A DNA stretch of 64,000 nucleotides from a virus, in the IMG/VR virus record IMGVR_UViG_3300029893_000001, positions 1-64,000 of that record; one strand, written 5' to 3'. This document shows, piece after piece, positions 55,516 to 63,330 of the stretch. Below the pieces are notes generated by a model. That model was not told where the DNA came from. It saw only the letters and a list, made by a program, of their open reading frames with translations, and searched no databases. Made by a program: the position numbers and the translations under genes. Position 1 is the stretch's first letter, and the number at the start of each line of letters is the position of its first letter.

Positions 55516-56091
55516 TCAATGTTGCTCCGGCTTCGGACGACGAAGAAGCGCCGGAAGGCGCTCACCATCCAAATCCCATCCGTGGAAGGCAGCAAGAGAT
55601 ACGAGTCTGTCAACGATGTCTCTTGTATCAGCCTCCTGTTCGAAAAGCTCTGCCACCTTTTCGATGAGTCCCTCTTCTGCCAATTCTACGCAGACGCCTG
55701 GCGTGTGAGCCCTAAGCTTGTCGATCAGGTCCTTCATGTACGCGCGACGAAGACCTGAATCAATCCAGCTATCGCTCTCGTCGTCCTGGGCAGCCCTGAT
55801 CATGCGCTCCCTGAGCGATTCAGGAATCTCTGCGCCGCACTTCAGAACGATATACGCGAAGACCTGCCACCCAACATTTATGTACTGGGTGTTGTCGGGC
55901 CTACGATCATGCACCTCTCGGATGTATTTGACCATCTTGTCAAGGTTTTGCTCTACAACGTCACGCGTAAAGGCGTGCGCCTCGTCGTTCGTCTCAGCTT
56001 CTGCGTGGTACACCCCAAGAAGCTTAGCGAAGTCATATCGCCAATCTAGAGGCGGATCACCACCCATCACTGTTTCAGACCACCATCCCAT
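55516..56091 (-). CDS. Conserved MGWWSETVMGGD family protein, 191 aa
   Basis: MGWWSETVMGGDPPLDWRYD and then VGWQVFAYIVLKCGAEIPES are recognisable from a family of bacterial and phage proteins, some of which are annotated near immunity genes. Mostly helical (LRERMIRAAQDDESDSWIDS). No catalytic motif known to me. Start overlaps the upstream stop by one base. Confidence 0.65.
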   Translation of the reverse strand: MGWWSETVMGGDPPLDWRYDFAKLLGVYHAEAETNDEAHAFTRDVVEQNLDKMVKYIREVHDRRPDNTQYINVGWQVFAYIVLKCGAEIPESLRERMIRAAQDDESDSWIDSGLRRAYMKDLIDKLRAHTPGVCVELAEEGLIEKVAELFEQEADTRDIVDRLVSLAAFHGWDLDGERLPALLRRPKPEQH

Positions 56092-56462
56092 TAGTCCTCC
56101 CTCCGGTCAAAAGTCTTGAAGAATTCCTTCGCGAGTAGGTCCTCTCTTGGACCTTCGGGGACAGGCCGACCCGCTCTTTTGTCAATACGGTCTGCTATCG
56201 CAAGTATCTCGTAGGCGAAGTCTCGAAGATTGTTTGCGTCAATCTGCTTCGCCACAGCCTTATCGCCTGCGTTCCACTGGATAGTCGCATCCAGCTCGTC
56301 TCCAGTGTCCTCAACGCGAACGTAGTTTGTCTGGTGAGACTTCCCTAGAGGCCCGTGAATCTCGACCCGTTTCAGGTCAGAACCTTCGTCCCAAGAAGTC
56401 CAGACTGCCCCGACTGCGTGACAGCAACGTCTTCGTTCTTCCTGCTTGGGCTTCGATCTCAC
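56091..56462 (-). CDS. Hypothetical protein, 123 aa
   Basis: A 123-residue protein beginning MRSKPKQEERRRCCHAVGAV, basic at the start, beta-rich in the middle and helical at the end. 4-base overlap with the upstream gene. No family recognised. Confidence 0.6.
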   Translation of the reverse strand: MRSKPKQEERRRCCHAVGAVWTSWDEGSDLKRVEIHGPLGKSHQTNYVRVEDTGDELDATIQWNAGDKAVAKQIDANNLRDFAYEILAIADRIDKRAGRPVPEGPREDLLAKEFFKTFDRRED

Positions 56463-56806
56463 GACAGCTTTTCCTTAGGAATGTTAGGCTGTGACAGTTC
56501 GATGATTTTAGCCAGGCTTTTACCGGCTAGGGCCGTGTGGGCTCGGCATTCGTGGAGACTGGCGAGAAGGTTCGAGACGTGCTCCTCAAAGTCCTGCCTG
56601 GCCATCTCCAACTCCGCCATTTCGTTCATGACACTCTCGACGGGCATCCCCTCGGAGTGAGAGGCATCAGGAAGAATGTCTTCGCGACGAGGGTATTTCA
56701 CAACCCTACGTAGCTTGGTCATCGTCTCAACAAGAGAGACCAAATCCTTTCGGATGGTTTCAAGAGGCTTTGAGAGATCCTCAATCAGCTTCGATTGTTC
56801 TGTCAC
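56459..56806 (-). CDS. Coiled-coil protein, 115 aa
   Basis: Start at the GTG at 56806 (VTEQSKLIEDLSKPLETIRK), which overlaps the Thg1 gene end by 26 bases; an earlier in-frame start would overlap far more. Helical throughout with heptad patterns (ETMTKLRRVVKYPRRE; ESVMNEMAELEMARQDFEEH). Function unknown. Confidence 0.55.
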   Translation of the reverse strand: MTEQSKLIEDLSKPLETIRKDLVSLVETMTKLRRVVKYPRREDILPDASHSEGMPVESVMNEMAELEMARQDFEEHVSNLLASLHECRAHTALAGKSLAKIIELSQPNIPKEKLS

Positions 56807-57593
56807 TCTTTTCCTCTGTGGCGAGGTACTTGTTGATGTATTCGCGGTCCTGAGAGAAGATAGGGATCTCGTTGTCCACATCCCATCGGGATCGATTTAC
56901 CGTCACAATATCCCCAACAGCGATAGCGGCCGGCGCTGTATACGTAACCCGAACAACGCAGCGGCCACGCTTGTGCCTCGTGGGCAGATCGTTCCAATTC
57001 TGCCCCTTCTGAAAGCACATTTCCTGTAGCAGCTTCGTGTTCTTATTGTGGCACTCTTTGTGGGAGTACATCGAGCGAGCCAGCATCTGAATGCTATTTC
57101 GGCTAGCGTCCTGCTGTCTCCACAAGAAGTAGTTGCAGACGTCGGCCTCAGGGACATTGTACGCCCTGCAATCGAACACGGCAGGACGAATCAAGCTCGC
57201 CTTGTTCAGCACGTCTGGCTGATCAAAGATCTTCCAAGACCACGCAGTAAACGTAGCAGCGGCAATTGCAGCCGGAACCGAACAGATCTTCTGCAGGCGC
57301 CCATCGAAGTACGCTTGTGACGTCAGGGTTTTGTACCCATGGACGAGAATGGAAATCTCGTCACTTTGCACATAGGCAATTTGAGCACCCTGAATCTGTT
57401 CACAGAGCGCTTGCGCAGTGATATCCATGACATCGTTGAGGCGCTCGTCCCACGGCCGCCTGAGCCCCTTGGTGTAAGTATGGAACGCCTTTCCGTCGAT
57501 ACGGAGGATGATCGGCATGCGCGGTACGAGAATGCCATCAGCAGCCTTCTCATATGCCTTCATTCGATCGCCAAGAGTAGTCTTGTCACTCAT
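56781..57593 (-). CDS. Thg1-like 3'-5' polymerase (tRNA-His guanylyltransferase family), 270 aa
   Basis: Core family motifs are clear: RIDGKAFHTYTKG at 31-43 with the metal-binding Asp, QSDEIS at 76-81 with the second Asp, then FDCRAYNVP, NYFLWRQQDASRNSI and WNDLPTRHKRGR. Thg1 adds guanosine to the 5' end of tRNA-His in eukaryotes; bacterial and phage Thg1-like proteins repair 5'-truncated tRNAs in the 3'-5' direction. Length is typical. With the CCA enzyme it would cover both tRNA ends. Confidence 0.92.
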   Translation of the reverse strand: MSDKTTLGDRMKAYEKAADGILVPRMPIILRIDGKAFHTYTKGLRRPWDERLNDVMDITAQALCEQIQGAQIAYVQSDEISILVHGYKTLTSQAYFDGRLQKICSVPAAIAAATFTAWSWKIFDQPDVLNKASLIRPAVFDCRAYNVPEADVCNYFLWRQQDASRNSIQMLARSMYSHKECHNKNTKLLQEMCFQKGQNWNDLPTRHKRGRCVVRVTYTAPAAIAVGDIVTVNRSRWDVDNEIPIFSQDREYINKYLATEEKSDRTIEAD

Positions 57594-57605
57594 TCTTGAA
57601 TTCCC

Positions 57606-57857
57606 TCACCTAAACGTTAGACGCCGCTGCATGACAGGAGTCATATTGCTTACACAATCAGGACAGTATGCTGTCATCGTGTAGCTGTGCTTATCTTGCC
57701 CCCAGTTGTCTGGAATTGAGATTGAGAGTTCTGGGGTAGAACGGGTGCCGAATGTATCCGAGTCGTCCACCATATCGACACTGATCTCAGCCCAGTATTC
57801 TTCGGTAGACTGGCAACCCGGCGTAGAGCAGCTCACTCTGGCTCGAATTTCAATCAT
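57606..57857 (-). CDS. Small cysteine-containing protein, 83 aa
   Basis: MIEIRARVSCSTPGCQSTEE with CSTPGC and a later CPDC form a possible zinc site; the rest is beta-rich. It lies between the Thg1 gene and the hairpin at 57889-57907. Function unknown. Confidence 0.6.
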   Translation of the reverse strand: MIEIRARVSCSTPGCQSTEEYWAEISVDMVDDSDTFGTRSTPELSISIPDNWGQDKHSYTMTAYCPDCVSNMTPVMQRRLTFR

Positions 57858-57888
57858 GACTTCTTCTCAGCGGCGCTTAAACAGAGAA

Positions 57889-57907
57889 GGCCCGGAAGAT
57901 CCGGGCC
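57889..57907. terminator. Terminator-like hairpin
   Basis: GGCCCGGA-AGA-TCCGGGCC, an 8-bp GC stem after the stop of the 57931-58509 gene. The following U-run is short on both sides, so strength is uncertain. Confidence 0.6.
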
Positions 57908-57930
57908 GTTGGTCGAAGAGTCCCCTGCTG

Positions 57931-58509
57931 TCAGAGAAAATCTCGAACCGACTCCAACAAAATCCTGATCTGTGACGCAGATAGCTTGTCGTCTACATCC
58001 ACACCTTCAGGAGTCACCCGAGTGACACGAATTGGAAGATCGAATGTCTTCGCTTGCAGCTTGCGAACGGCAGCAAGTAAGTCTTCGTCCGATGCACCTG
58101 AGTCAAGTTCCGGAAGAATGTCCAATAGCTTGTCTCGAAGGGCAGGAGCGGAAAACGTATTGACTGCTCCAGAAGGCCACCCGCCACTGAAGCCTTCTTG
58201 GAACCCATTAGGGTCAGCCGAGACCGGACCCGCTTCTGGAAGATCGTCAACAACGCCTTTACGCTTCCAAAACTTGGCCACCATCACTGGATTTGCTGTG
58301 AGCAAATCTGCCAGTGCGTCTATCGCACGGGAATTCTTTGACAAACGCTCTGTTACGGAAGGGATCGTTCGATCATTGCCAAAGAGAGCATTGATTTCAG
58401 CACGAACATCGGTGGCCGTCCACTGCGGGAAGTTGACTGCAGCGAGGAAGATAAGAGTCATCTCCTCCTTCTCAGTCCACTTAGGATACTTGTCGTTCCC
58501 GAAGTGCAT
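57931..58509 (-). CDS. Hypothetical protein, 192 aa
   Basis: MHFGNDKYPKWTEKEEMTLI continues with a helical, possibly HTH-like start (FPQWTATDVRAEINALFG ... PSVTERLSKNSRAI) that recalls SANT or Myb-like DNA-binding units, and a longer C-terminal part with GASDEDLLAAVRKLQ. The Trp-Thr-x-x-E-E-x-x-L pattern at the N-terminus is the main hint. Function unknown. Confidence 0.6.
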   Translation of the reverse strand: MHFGNDKYPKWTEKEEMTLIFLAAVNFPQWTATDVRAEINALFGNDRTIPSVTERLSKNSRAIDALADLLTANPVMVAKFWKRKGVVDDLPEAGPVSADPNGFQEGFSGGWPSGAVNTFSAPALRDKLLDILPELDSGASDEDLLAAVRKLQAKTFDLPIRVTRVTPEGVDVDDKLSASQIRILLESVRDFL

Positions 58510-58510
58510 C

Positions 58511-58747
58511 TCAAGCGCTCCGACCGGACAGCAGGTTCAGCTTTCCGTACTTGATGGTGATCTTGTTGCTTCTCTCGTTGTAGGAGAGAAACAACGTGCC
58601 TCCACGCGGTCCGACCGAATAGTACTGTCGCTTGCTACGTCGACGCCACTTGAGATCGTCCTTCGGGTACCTGTTGTTAAGACTCTTCGACTCCCTAGCC
58701 TGGGGAAAGTCTGCGAAGAGCTTGTCGAAAACAGCGTTCGTATCCAT
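58511..58747 (-). CDS. Hypothetical basic protein, 78 aa
   Basis: A 78-residue basic beta-rich protein (MDTNAVFDKLFADFPQARES; RRRSKRQYYSVGPRGGTLFL). One base separates it from the next gene. No family recognised. Confidence 0.6.
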   Translation of the reverse strand: MDTNAVFDKLFADFPQARESKSLNNRYPKDDLKWRRRSKRQYYSVGPRGGTLFLSYNERSNKITIKYGKLNLLSGRSA

Positions 58748-58752
58748 GTTCC

Positions 58753-59118
58753 CTACTCCAACAAAGCGAATGCACCCTGCGGACCCAAGAATACCATCTT
58801 GGCGCTGTACACCGGAACCAGGCTTTCTTTTACAACAAAGGTCTCGGTGCTATACGGGTTGTAGTAGATTTCGGTCCAACCTTTACGGTTGTTGTACTCG
58901 CAGAGTGCGCTAAATCCAACGGAGTGTAGGGTTCCTCGGACCCCTGCATGGACGTTCTTCTGCTTCGTAGCGAGTACTCGCGCTCTACCCCTCGCTCCAA
59001 CAACTAGTCGTGCGTCCTGAATGCAGACACACGTGTTCCGAACAGCCACACGACCCGTAGACTCATCCCTCACAGAGTAGCATTTCTTGTGAAGGTTGCG
59101 GTAAGAGAACGCCTTCAT
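58753..59118 (-). CDS. Conserved phage protein, 121 aa
   Basis: MKAFSYRNLHKKCYSVRDES, then GRARVLATKQKNVHAGVRGT and YYNPYSTETFVV, match a family I recognise from phages and plasmids (SYRNLHK..YSVR....GRV..H...V...D..F.V...GR.RVL....KNVHA.V.G). No activity is known. First gene after the motif at 59137-59155. Confidence 0.75.
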   Translation of the reverse strand: MKAFSYRNLHKKCYSVRDESTGRVAVRNTCVCIQDARLVVGARGRARVLATKQKNVHAGVRGTLHSVGFSALCEYNNRKGWTEIYYNPYSTETFVVKESLVPVYSAKMVFLGPQGAFALLE

Positions 59119-59136
59119 GGCGTCTCTTTACACTGC

Positions 59137-59155
59137 TACTATCGGCTGGGTTCGC
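59137..59155 (-). promoter_or_regulatory. Phage promoter-like motif sharing a stop codon
   Basis: Minus strand CGAACCCAGCCGATAGTAG, exact consensus (A at the W position). The TAG inside GATAG is the stop codon of the 59139-59471 gene. About 19 bases upstream of the start at 59118. Confidence 0.75.
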
Positions 59156-59471
59156 GAGGACCCATCCATCTCCAGACGGATGCGCCCTTGTCGAAGCGAA
59201 GGTTTCCTGCGAGGACCTGGGCTGTGAGGTAATCGTGTGTCAGCCTTTCAGCATACTGCGCTGCAGCCTGGGGCGATGGCGGTATCACCCCCACCATCTT
59301 CGCGGTCAGTTCAGCTTGCAAAAGAGGAAGAACCTCTACAGGAGCAGTATCAGTTACGGAGATGACGAGTTTCATGCTTCGACCGAAGCTGACTCCGTAA
59401 GAGGGTATCCTCTTTTGCAGGGCTGGAACATACTGCTGGACAACATGAACGCAAAACTTCGGAGCGTCCAT
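59139..59471 (-). CDS. Hypothetical protein, 110 aa
   Basis: Start at 59471 with GAGGGG six bases upstream; an internal ATG (MKLVISVTDTAPVEVLPLLQ) is possible. It begins MDAPKFCVHVVQQYVPALQK. Its coding end runs into the promoter motif. No family recognised. Confidence 0.6.
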   Translation of the reverse strand: MDAPKFCVHVVQQYVPALQKRIPSYGVSFGRSMKLVISVTDTAPVEVLPLLQAELTAKMVGVIPPSPQAAAQYAERLTHDYLTAQVLAGNLRFDKGASVWRWMGPREPSR

Positions 59472-59480
59472 GTCATCCCC

Positions 59481-59918
59481 TCAGTTGAAGTCGGTCAGAT
59501 AACCCGACCGATGGTAATCCCCCTCTTTGACCCCATTAAGACGCCCGAGTGCATTCGAGAGAATACGGCAGAGAACATGCGTGGTATCGCTGTACTCATC
59601 CCCGTAGATGACGTATACCCCATCGTCCTTTGGATCGATAACCTTCGATGCTTCGGAGCAGTAGTCCGAATACTTGTCGTCGTCATCGTAAGGGTTTCGG
59701 AGAATGGATTTGGCTTCAGCCTTCTGCTCCTTGGTCACAAGGAACGAAGAGCACGATTCCCGGCTCCAGAGGTGAGAACCCAAATAACCGTCACCCAGTT
59801 CGTGAGCTTCGATGAAAGCTTTGACCTGTGGGTCGTCCAGAACCTCCTTGGGGAAGTAGTAGACGCACGAACTAGAATTGGTGATGAAACCAACGTTCAC
59901 TGTGACACGTCGTGTCAT
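59481..59918 (-). CDS. Conserved NVGFITNSSS family phage protein, 145 aa
   Basis: TVNVGFITNSSSCVYYFPKE at the N-terminus is a strong family pattern found in small proteins of unrelated phages ((K/N)(I/V)GF.TNSSS). Acidic, with DDDDKYSDYCSEASK in the middle. The function is unknown to me. Confidence 0.75.
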   Translation of the reverse strand: MTRRVTVNVGFITNSSSCVYYFPKEVLDDPQVKAFIEAHELGDGYLGSHLWSRESCSSFLVTKEQKAEAKSILRNPYDDDDKYSDYCSEASKVIDPKDDGVYVIYGDEYSDTTHVLCRILSNALGRLNGVKEGDYHRSGYLTDFN

Positions 59919-59964
59919 AAATCCTCCTGTTACCAGGCTTTTCGAAGACTAAAACGACCGCAAC

Positions 59965-60177
59965 CTATGCTGCCAGGCTGGTGAGCACGTACATGAAAGT
60001 GACCTTCATGCATGAACGTTGCTCTGGGGTGACACAATTGTACGGCACCCCTAATCTATGAGCGGCGCCCAGAGTGAACACATCCTGGCACGTCTTCCGG
60101 GCTTCCGTACACAGGGTGTCATACTCCTCTTTGGAAGCAAACAGTACGAGCCTCGGTGTCATGTCGCCGGATGTCAT
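59965..60177 (-). CDS. Hypothetical protein, 70 aa
   Basis: A 70-residue helical protein (MTSGDMTPRLVLFASKEEYD) with three cysteines spread along it. Ends near a 46-base gap without a feature. No family recognised. Confidence 0.5.
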   Translation of the reverse strand: MTSGDMTPRLVLFASKEEYDTLCTEARKTCQDVFTLGAAHRLGVPYNCVTPEQRSCMKVTFMYVLTSLAA

Positions 60178-60181
60178 GATG

Positions 60182-60451
60182 TCAACTCCGATTGGAATCT
60201 CGATAGTATGCCGACGCTGCCTCAGGCCCCACTAGGAACAGGGTCAACAAAGCAGCGAGGAAAATGCCAGTTTTAGCTGCGCACCCGAAGCACTGGAGGG
60301 AGGTGTCGAACGTCCCGTCCGACGTACAGACCAAATGAGCACCGTGCTCCTTCTTGTTCCAGTACTTCGTCGTAATACCATTCGAAACGGTCATTCGAAG
60401 AATGACCTCTTCTCCGGGCTCGGGCTGCCAAAACTTGAGCGGTTCCTTCAC
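60182..60451 (-). CDS. Small membrane protein, 89 aa
   Basis: MKEPLKFWQPEPGEEVILRM begins a beta-rich domain, with CFGC near residue 54, followed by a hydrophobic segment (TGIFLAALLTLFLVGPEAAS) near the C-terminus. It overlaps the kinase gene by 4 bases, so it may be a membrane component linked to it. Confidence 0.55.
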   Translation of the reverse strand: MKEPLKFWQPEPGEEVILRMTVSNGITTKYWNKKEHGAHLVCTSDGTFDTSLQCFGCAAKTGIFLAALLTLFLVGPEAASAYYRDSNRS

Positions 60452-62160
60452 TTCATCCTCATCTCAAAAAGCGTCTCACCGCGGGTGAAGCCAAGACGAC
60501 CGCCTCTCTTTACGAGGTGCATATCGCCTCCCAGTGCTTTGTCCTCGACTACCTTCACTGACGACGAGCCCTTCTTGGAGCTGAAGAGTTCGAGATTTTC
60601 ATCTTCAGTCAAGCAGGCGCAAACCCCGGTGTCCAGTACAACGAAATTTAAGCCAGTAGGTGTGATATCTTCCACCTCGCGTACATCGTACGACGTGAAG
60701 TCGTCCGTAAATCTGAAGATAAATCGATTGTACTTGCCGTTTTTCGTCGTGATAGCCATCAAGACGCCCCCGTCGAACTTGATGTCTACGACCTTGACCG
60801 GATCTAGCTCCGGAATTCGAATCTGATAGCTCGCCTTGGACCGAGGGAACAGCGAGACGAAGGTTGAGCCTAGCATGTCCTGAAGCACGCCGCCCTGAAA
60901 GAGTCGGCTCGCCCTCTCCATGACCGTGGCCAGCTCTCGCGTGGACGCGATGATCTTCGGCCGCCCGTCGGCGTGCTGAGTCTCGGTGAGCACCACCTCC
61001 AAGACACGGTCTCGGTTCCGAATGTACAGGCGCCCGTCGTACGACGCCAGCTCGTCAGCACGTGACACGAAGGGAATCGCGTCACCACTGACACCGCACA
61101 GCATCACCTGCGACGTACTCTGGTCGATACGAGCCACTACGGGATACTGTCCAACCGGGGTAAATCCTACCTCGATAGGGTCGGGGGAATAGAAGGCAGT
61201 TCGAGGCCCAACCCAAACAGACCCGTCTTGGGTTTGAGTAATTCCTGTACTCGCGTTTCCGAAGTAAAAGAATCGCCTAATTGTGTGCGGGTACTCCTGG
61301 AGCTTCTTGATGTCCAGGTGGCCCGATGAAACGATCGTCCGGATCTGCTGAACAGCCCACGCAACAGCCTGCAAATCTGTCGGGGGCGGCAAGCGCTTCT
61401 TGTCCTGAAAGACCGCCTTGAACCAAGAACGGTATGCTTCAGGAATGACATCCAATGGGTAACAGACCCGAGGCACCGAAACAGCCGGATCAAATACGGA
61501 GGCGCACGCCTTCATGCGGTCTTCGAGCGCCTTGATAGACGGGTGCTTTCCTTTGTACGGATGAATCCCAATGAAGAGCTGGAACGCCAGAATCCCAAAG
61601 CTGAACCAGTCGCTTAGCTCGGTGAAATCACCATGAAGCGTGAGAGGATCGCGGACGGACGGCATAATCGCCGTGGCCGGATAATGCTTCGTCTGGTAGC
61701 TGTCGACGTCGATCCAAAACGCTTGGCCAAAATCCTTCGATACGAGGACGTTCATCTCGTTCAGGTCTACAACAAGCACCCCTGCCTTGTGAATTTCGAC
61801 CACGTTCTTCTGCATCGTTTGAACGAGCGAAAGAACCTTCTGGTGGTCCAGTCCCTCACGCTCCCGGAAGGAGCGAGGGAAAAGCTGGCATAAGGCGAGG
61901 GTATCCGAAATGAATCGCATCGTATACCCAAGCGACCTCCCCCGCTCATCACAGATGATGTCCTTGGGACGAATCACGTTCGGGTCGGAGATTCCAGAAA
62001 GCTCCGATATCTTCCCCTCGGGGATCATCTTTTTCGGGTCAGTGTACAACTTGTAGGCTACCTGGCCCTTTACGTACACTGAGCCTTCCCCACCGGAAGC
62101 AAGGAAGTCATTCTTCGACAGATTCACGGCAGTGGAGCTGCCTTTGACGTAGACCTTCAT
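60448..62160 (-). CDS. Ser/Thr-type protein kinase with C-terminal beta-propeller, 570 aa
   Basis: N-terminal kinase fold: glycine loop ASGGEGSVYV (21-30), Lys37 in VAYKLYT, catalytic loop VDLNEMN with Asp132 and Asn137, and the metal Asp in IDVDSYQ (Asp151). The layout follows the divergent kinases of the YegI/TerY-P type, where the usual HRD becomes V-V-D. The C-terminal 280 residues have repeated strands like a propeller. A PP2C-like gene lies at the window's right edge, matching the kinase-phosphatase pairing of that system. Probably active as a kinase; targets unknown. Confidence 0.8.
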   Translation of the reverse strand: MKVYVKGSSTAVNLSKNDFLASGGEGSVYVKGQVAYKLYTDPKKMIPEGKISELSGISDPNVIRPKDIICDERGRSLGYTMRFISDTLALCQLFPRSFREREGLDHQKVLSLVQTMQKNVVEIHKAGVLVVDLNEMNVLVSKDFGQAFWIDVDSYQTKHYPATAIMPSVRDPLTLHGDFTELSDWFSFGILAFQLFIGIHPYKGKHPSIKALEDRMKACASVFDPAVSVPRVCYPLDVIPEAYRSWFKAVFQDKKRLPPPTDLQAVAWAVQQIRTIVSSGHLDIKKLQEYPHTIRRFFYFGNASTGITQTQDGSVWVGPRTAFYSPDPIEVGFTPVGQYPVVARIDQSTSQVMLCGVSGDAIPFVSRADELASYDGRLYIRNRDRVLEVVLTETQHADGRPKIIASTRELATVMERASRLFQGGVLQDMLGSTFVSLFPRSKASYQIRIPELDPVKVVDIKFDGGVLMAITTKNGKYNRFIFRFTDDFTSYDVREVEDITPTGLNFVVLDTGVCACLTEDENLELFSSKKGSSSVKVVEDKALGGDMHLVKRGGRLGFTRGETLFEMRMK

Positions 62161-62471
62161 GTATCTCGCCCGAATATCTCGTGGAGTGCTGAGCGCACGG
62201 ATTCAGCGCTGCCGTCTAGCCTGAGAACAGAAAAACCGCTCATGATTGGAGTCGTAACCCGCGACTTGTGGAAGGCAGAGGCTAATTGGCCCATGAATTC
62301 CGTCTCTTCAGCCGCCTTTTCCGCTTCCTCGAAATCAGAGTAGCGTACGTCCCACGCCGCTTCCGCATCCTGAGCCATCGGGCCCGATGCTCCGCAACCC
62401 AAACACACGACTCGAATGAGGGCTATCTGAAGGGCTGGTTCGATAGCCCCACAAAAGGGGCATTCTCTCAT
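62157..62471 (-). CDS. Lar-like zinc protein, 104 aa
   Basis: Start at 62471 (MRECPFCGAIEPALQIALIR), 4-base overlap with the upstream gene. CPFCG, then CLGCGASGP and AEAAWDVRYSD, match the small zinc-finger family that includes restriction-alleviation (Lar) proteins (CPFCG....... V.C..CG..GP......A...WN.R). Some members relieve host restriction; many are untested. The C-terminal half is extra. Confidence 0.65.
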   Translation of the reverse strand: MRECPFCGAIEPALQIALIRVVCLGCGASGPMAQDAEAAWDVRYSDFEEAEKAAEETEFMGQLASAFHKSRVTTPIMSGFSVLRLDGSAESVRSALHEIFGRDT

Positions 62472-62683
62472 CGCTGTACTCGCTTCATTTTTCGGGTTGG
62501 CCTGTCCCACCTCCAGAGCATTTTAGAGATGGCGTCAACTGCAACCTGTCCTACGATTTCAGCCGCCTCGCGAAGGAGTTTTTCCTCTCGAACACGCTCT
62601 TCCCATTCTGCAGCACTCATCAACTCGCGCTGCTGAAGAAGAGCGTCCTCATACAGAAGTTGTCTCGCCGCTTTGAGGTCCAT
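62468..62683 (-). CDS. Hypothetical helical protein, 71 aa
   Basis: MDLKAARQLLYEDALLQQRE begins a fully helical protein with a basic end (RKMKRVQR). It overlaps the previous gene by 35 bases and the next by 4. Function unknown. Confidence 0.55.
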   Translation of the reverse strand: MDLKAARQLLYEDALLQQRELMSAAEWEERVREEKLLREAAEIVGQVAVDAISKMLWRWDRPTRKMKRVQR

Positions 62684-62984
62684 GATGACGTAGGTAGTTA
62701 GTAGCTCTCTGGGTGAGGCGGTAGTTTGTTACGGCAAATTTGGTCCCGTCTTGGGACGACTTCCCGCGAGAACGCCCCCTACGAAGATAGCCATTCAGGG
62801 CCAAAGATTCCATTTGATCTTTTGCTTCCCTGAACCTGAAATTATCTCGAATGAAATCGCGAGCGCCGTAGTAATCCCGAGCAACTTCAGCACAAAAAAC
62901 AGGCTTGCTCCGACGTTGGATCCAGTGAAGGAGTAGCACGTCCCGCGTCTGCAGACCGGTTTCGGACCGGATGGCCTCTGCCAT
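62649..62984 (-). CDS. Winged-helix-like protein, 111 aa
   Basis: RDVLLLHWIQRRSKPVFCAE through MESLALNGYLRRGRSRGKSS and FAVTNYRLTQRATNYL have the spacing of a winged helix-turn-helix (helix, helix, recognition helix, wing, then a Y-x-L-T strand). A DNA-binding regulator is a fair guess. The start at 62984 lies inside a 32-base tandem duplication that doubles its upstream region. Confidence 0.55.
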   Translation of the reverse strand: MAEAIRSETGLQTRDVLLLHWIQRRSKPVFCAEVARDYYGARDFIRDNFRFREAKDQMESLALNGYLRRGRSRGKSSQDGTKFAVTNYRLTQRATNYLRHHGPQSGETTSV

Positions 62985-63046
62985 CGCAAAACTTCTGCTC
63001 GTGATATTCTTATGATCGCAAAACTTCTGCTCGTGATATTCTTATG
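62983..63046. repeat. Tandem 32-bp duplication upstream of a gene
   Basis: Two perfect adjacent copies of a 32-base unit (62983-63014 and 63015-63046), beginning atcgcaaaacttctgctcgt. On the minus strand the copy nearer the gene supplies the start codon context of the 62649-62984 gene. Perfect identity points to a recent event. Confidence 0.9.
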
Positions 63047-63060
63047 CTGCCAATGTACCT

Positions 63061-63309
63061 TCATCGGTATTTCCACCGTCTTTTCTTGGCGCGCTTTTCT
63101 GTGCCTGGCATACCCTTCGGGATGCCCTGTGGCCCAGGCACTGGCAAGCCGTTCAACTTGGCAAAGAAAATGACAAGGCTCTCTCCGATGAGCTGACGGA
63201 TGCGCAGAGATTCGTCCATCGTAAAGACGAACGGGTCTAGCGAAGTGTGCTTGCTATGCTGCTCGACGATGCGAGCCAGCTTTTTCACATTCGCAATGGG
63301 TCTTGCCAT
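63061..63309 (-). CDS. Hypothetical basic protein, 82 aa
   Basis: MARPIANVKKLARIVEQHSK starts an 82-residue protein with a helical first half and a Pro/Gly/Lys-rich end (GTEKRAKKRRWKYR). The start codon follows the promoter motif by only two bases, so it may be translated from a leaderless transcript. No family recognised. Confidence 0.6.
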   Translation of the reverse strand: MARPIANVKKLARIVEQHSKHTSLDPFVFTMDESLRIRQLIGESLVIFFAKLNGLPVPGPQGIPKGMPGTEKRAKKRRWKYR

Positions 63310-63311
63310 GA

Positions 63312-63330
63312 CTATTATCGGCTGGGTTCA
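63312..63330 (-). promoter_or_regulatory. Phage promoter-like motif abutting a start codon
   Basis: Minus strand TGAACCCAGCCGATAATAG, exact consensus. Its TGA is the stop codon of the 63328-63615 gene, and the ATG of the next gene begins two bases after the motif. Confidence 0.75.
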
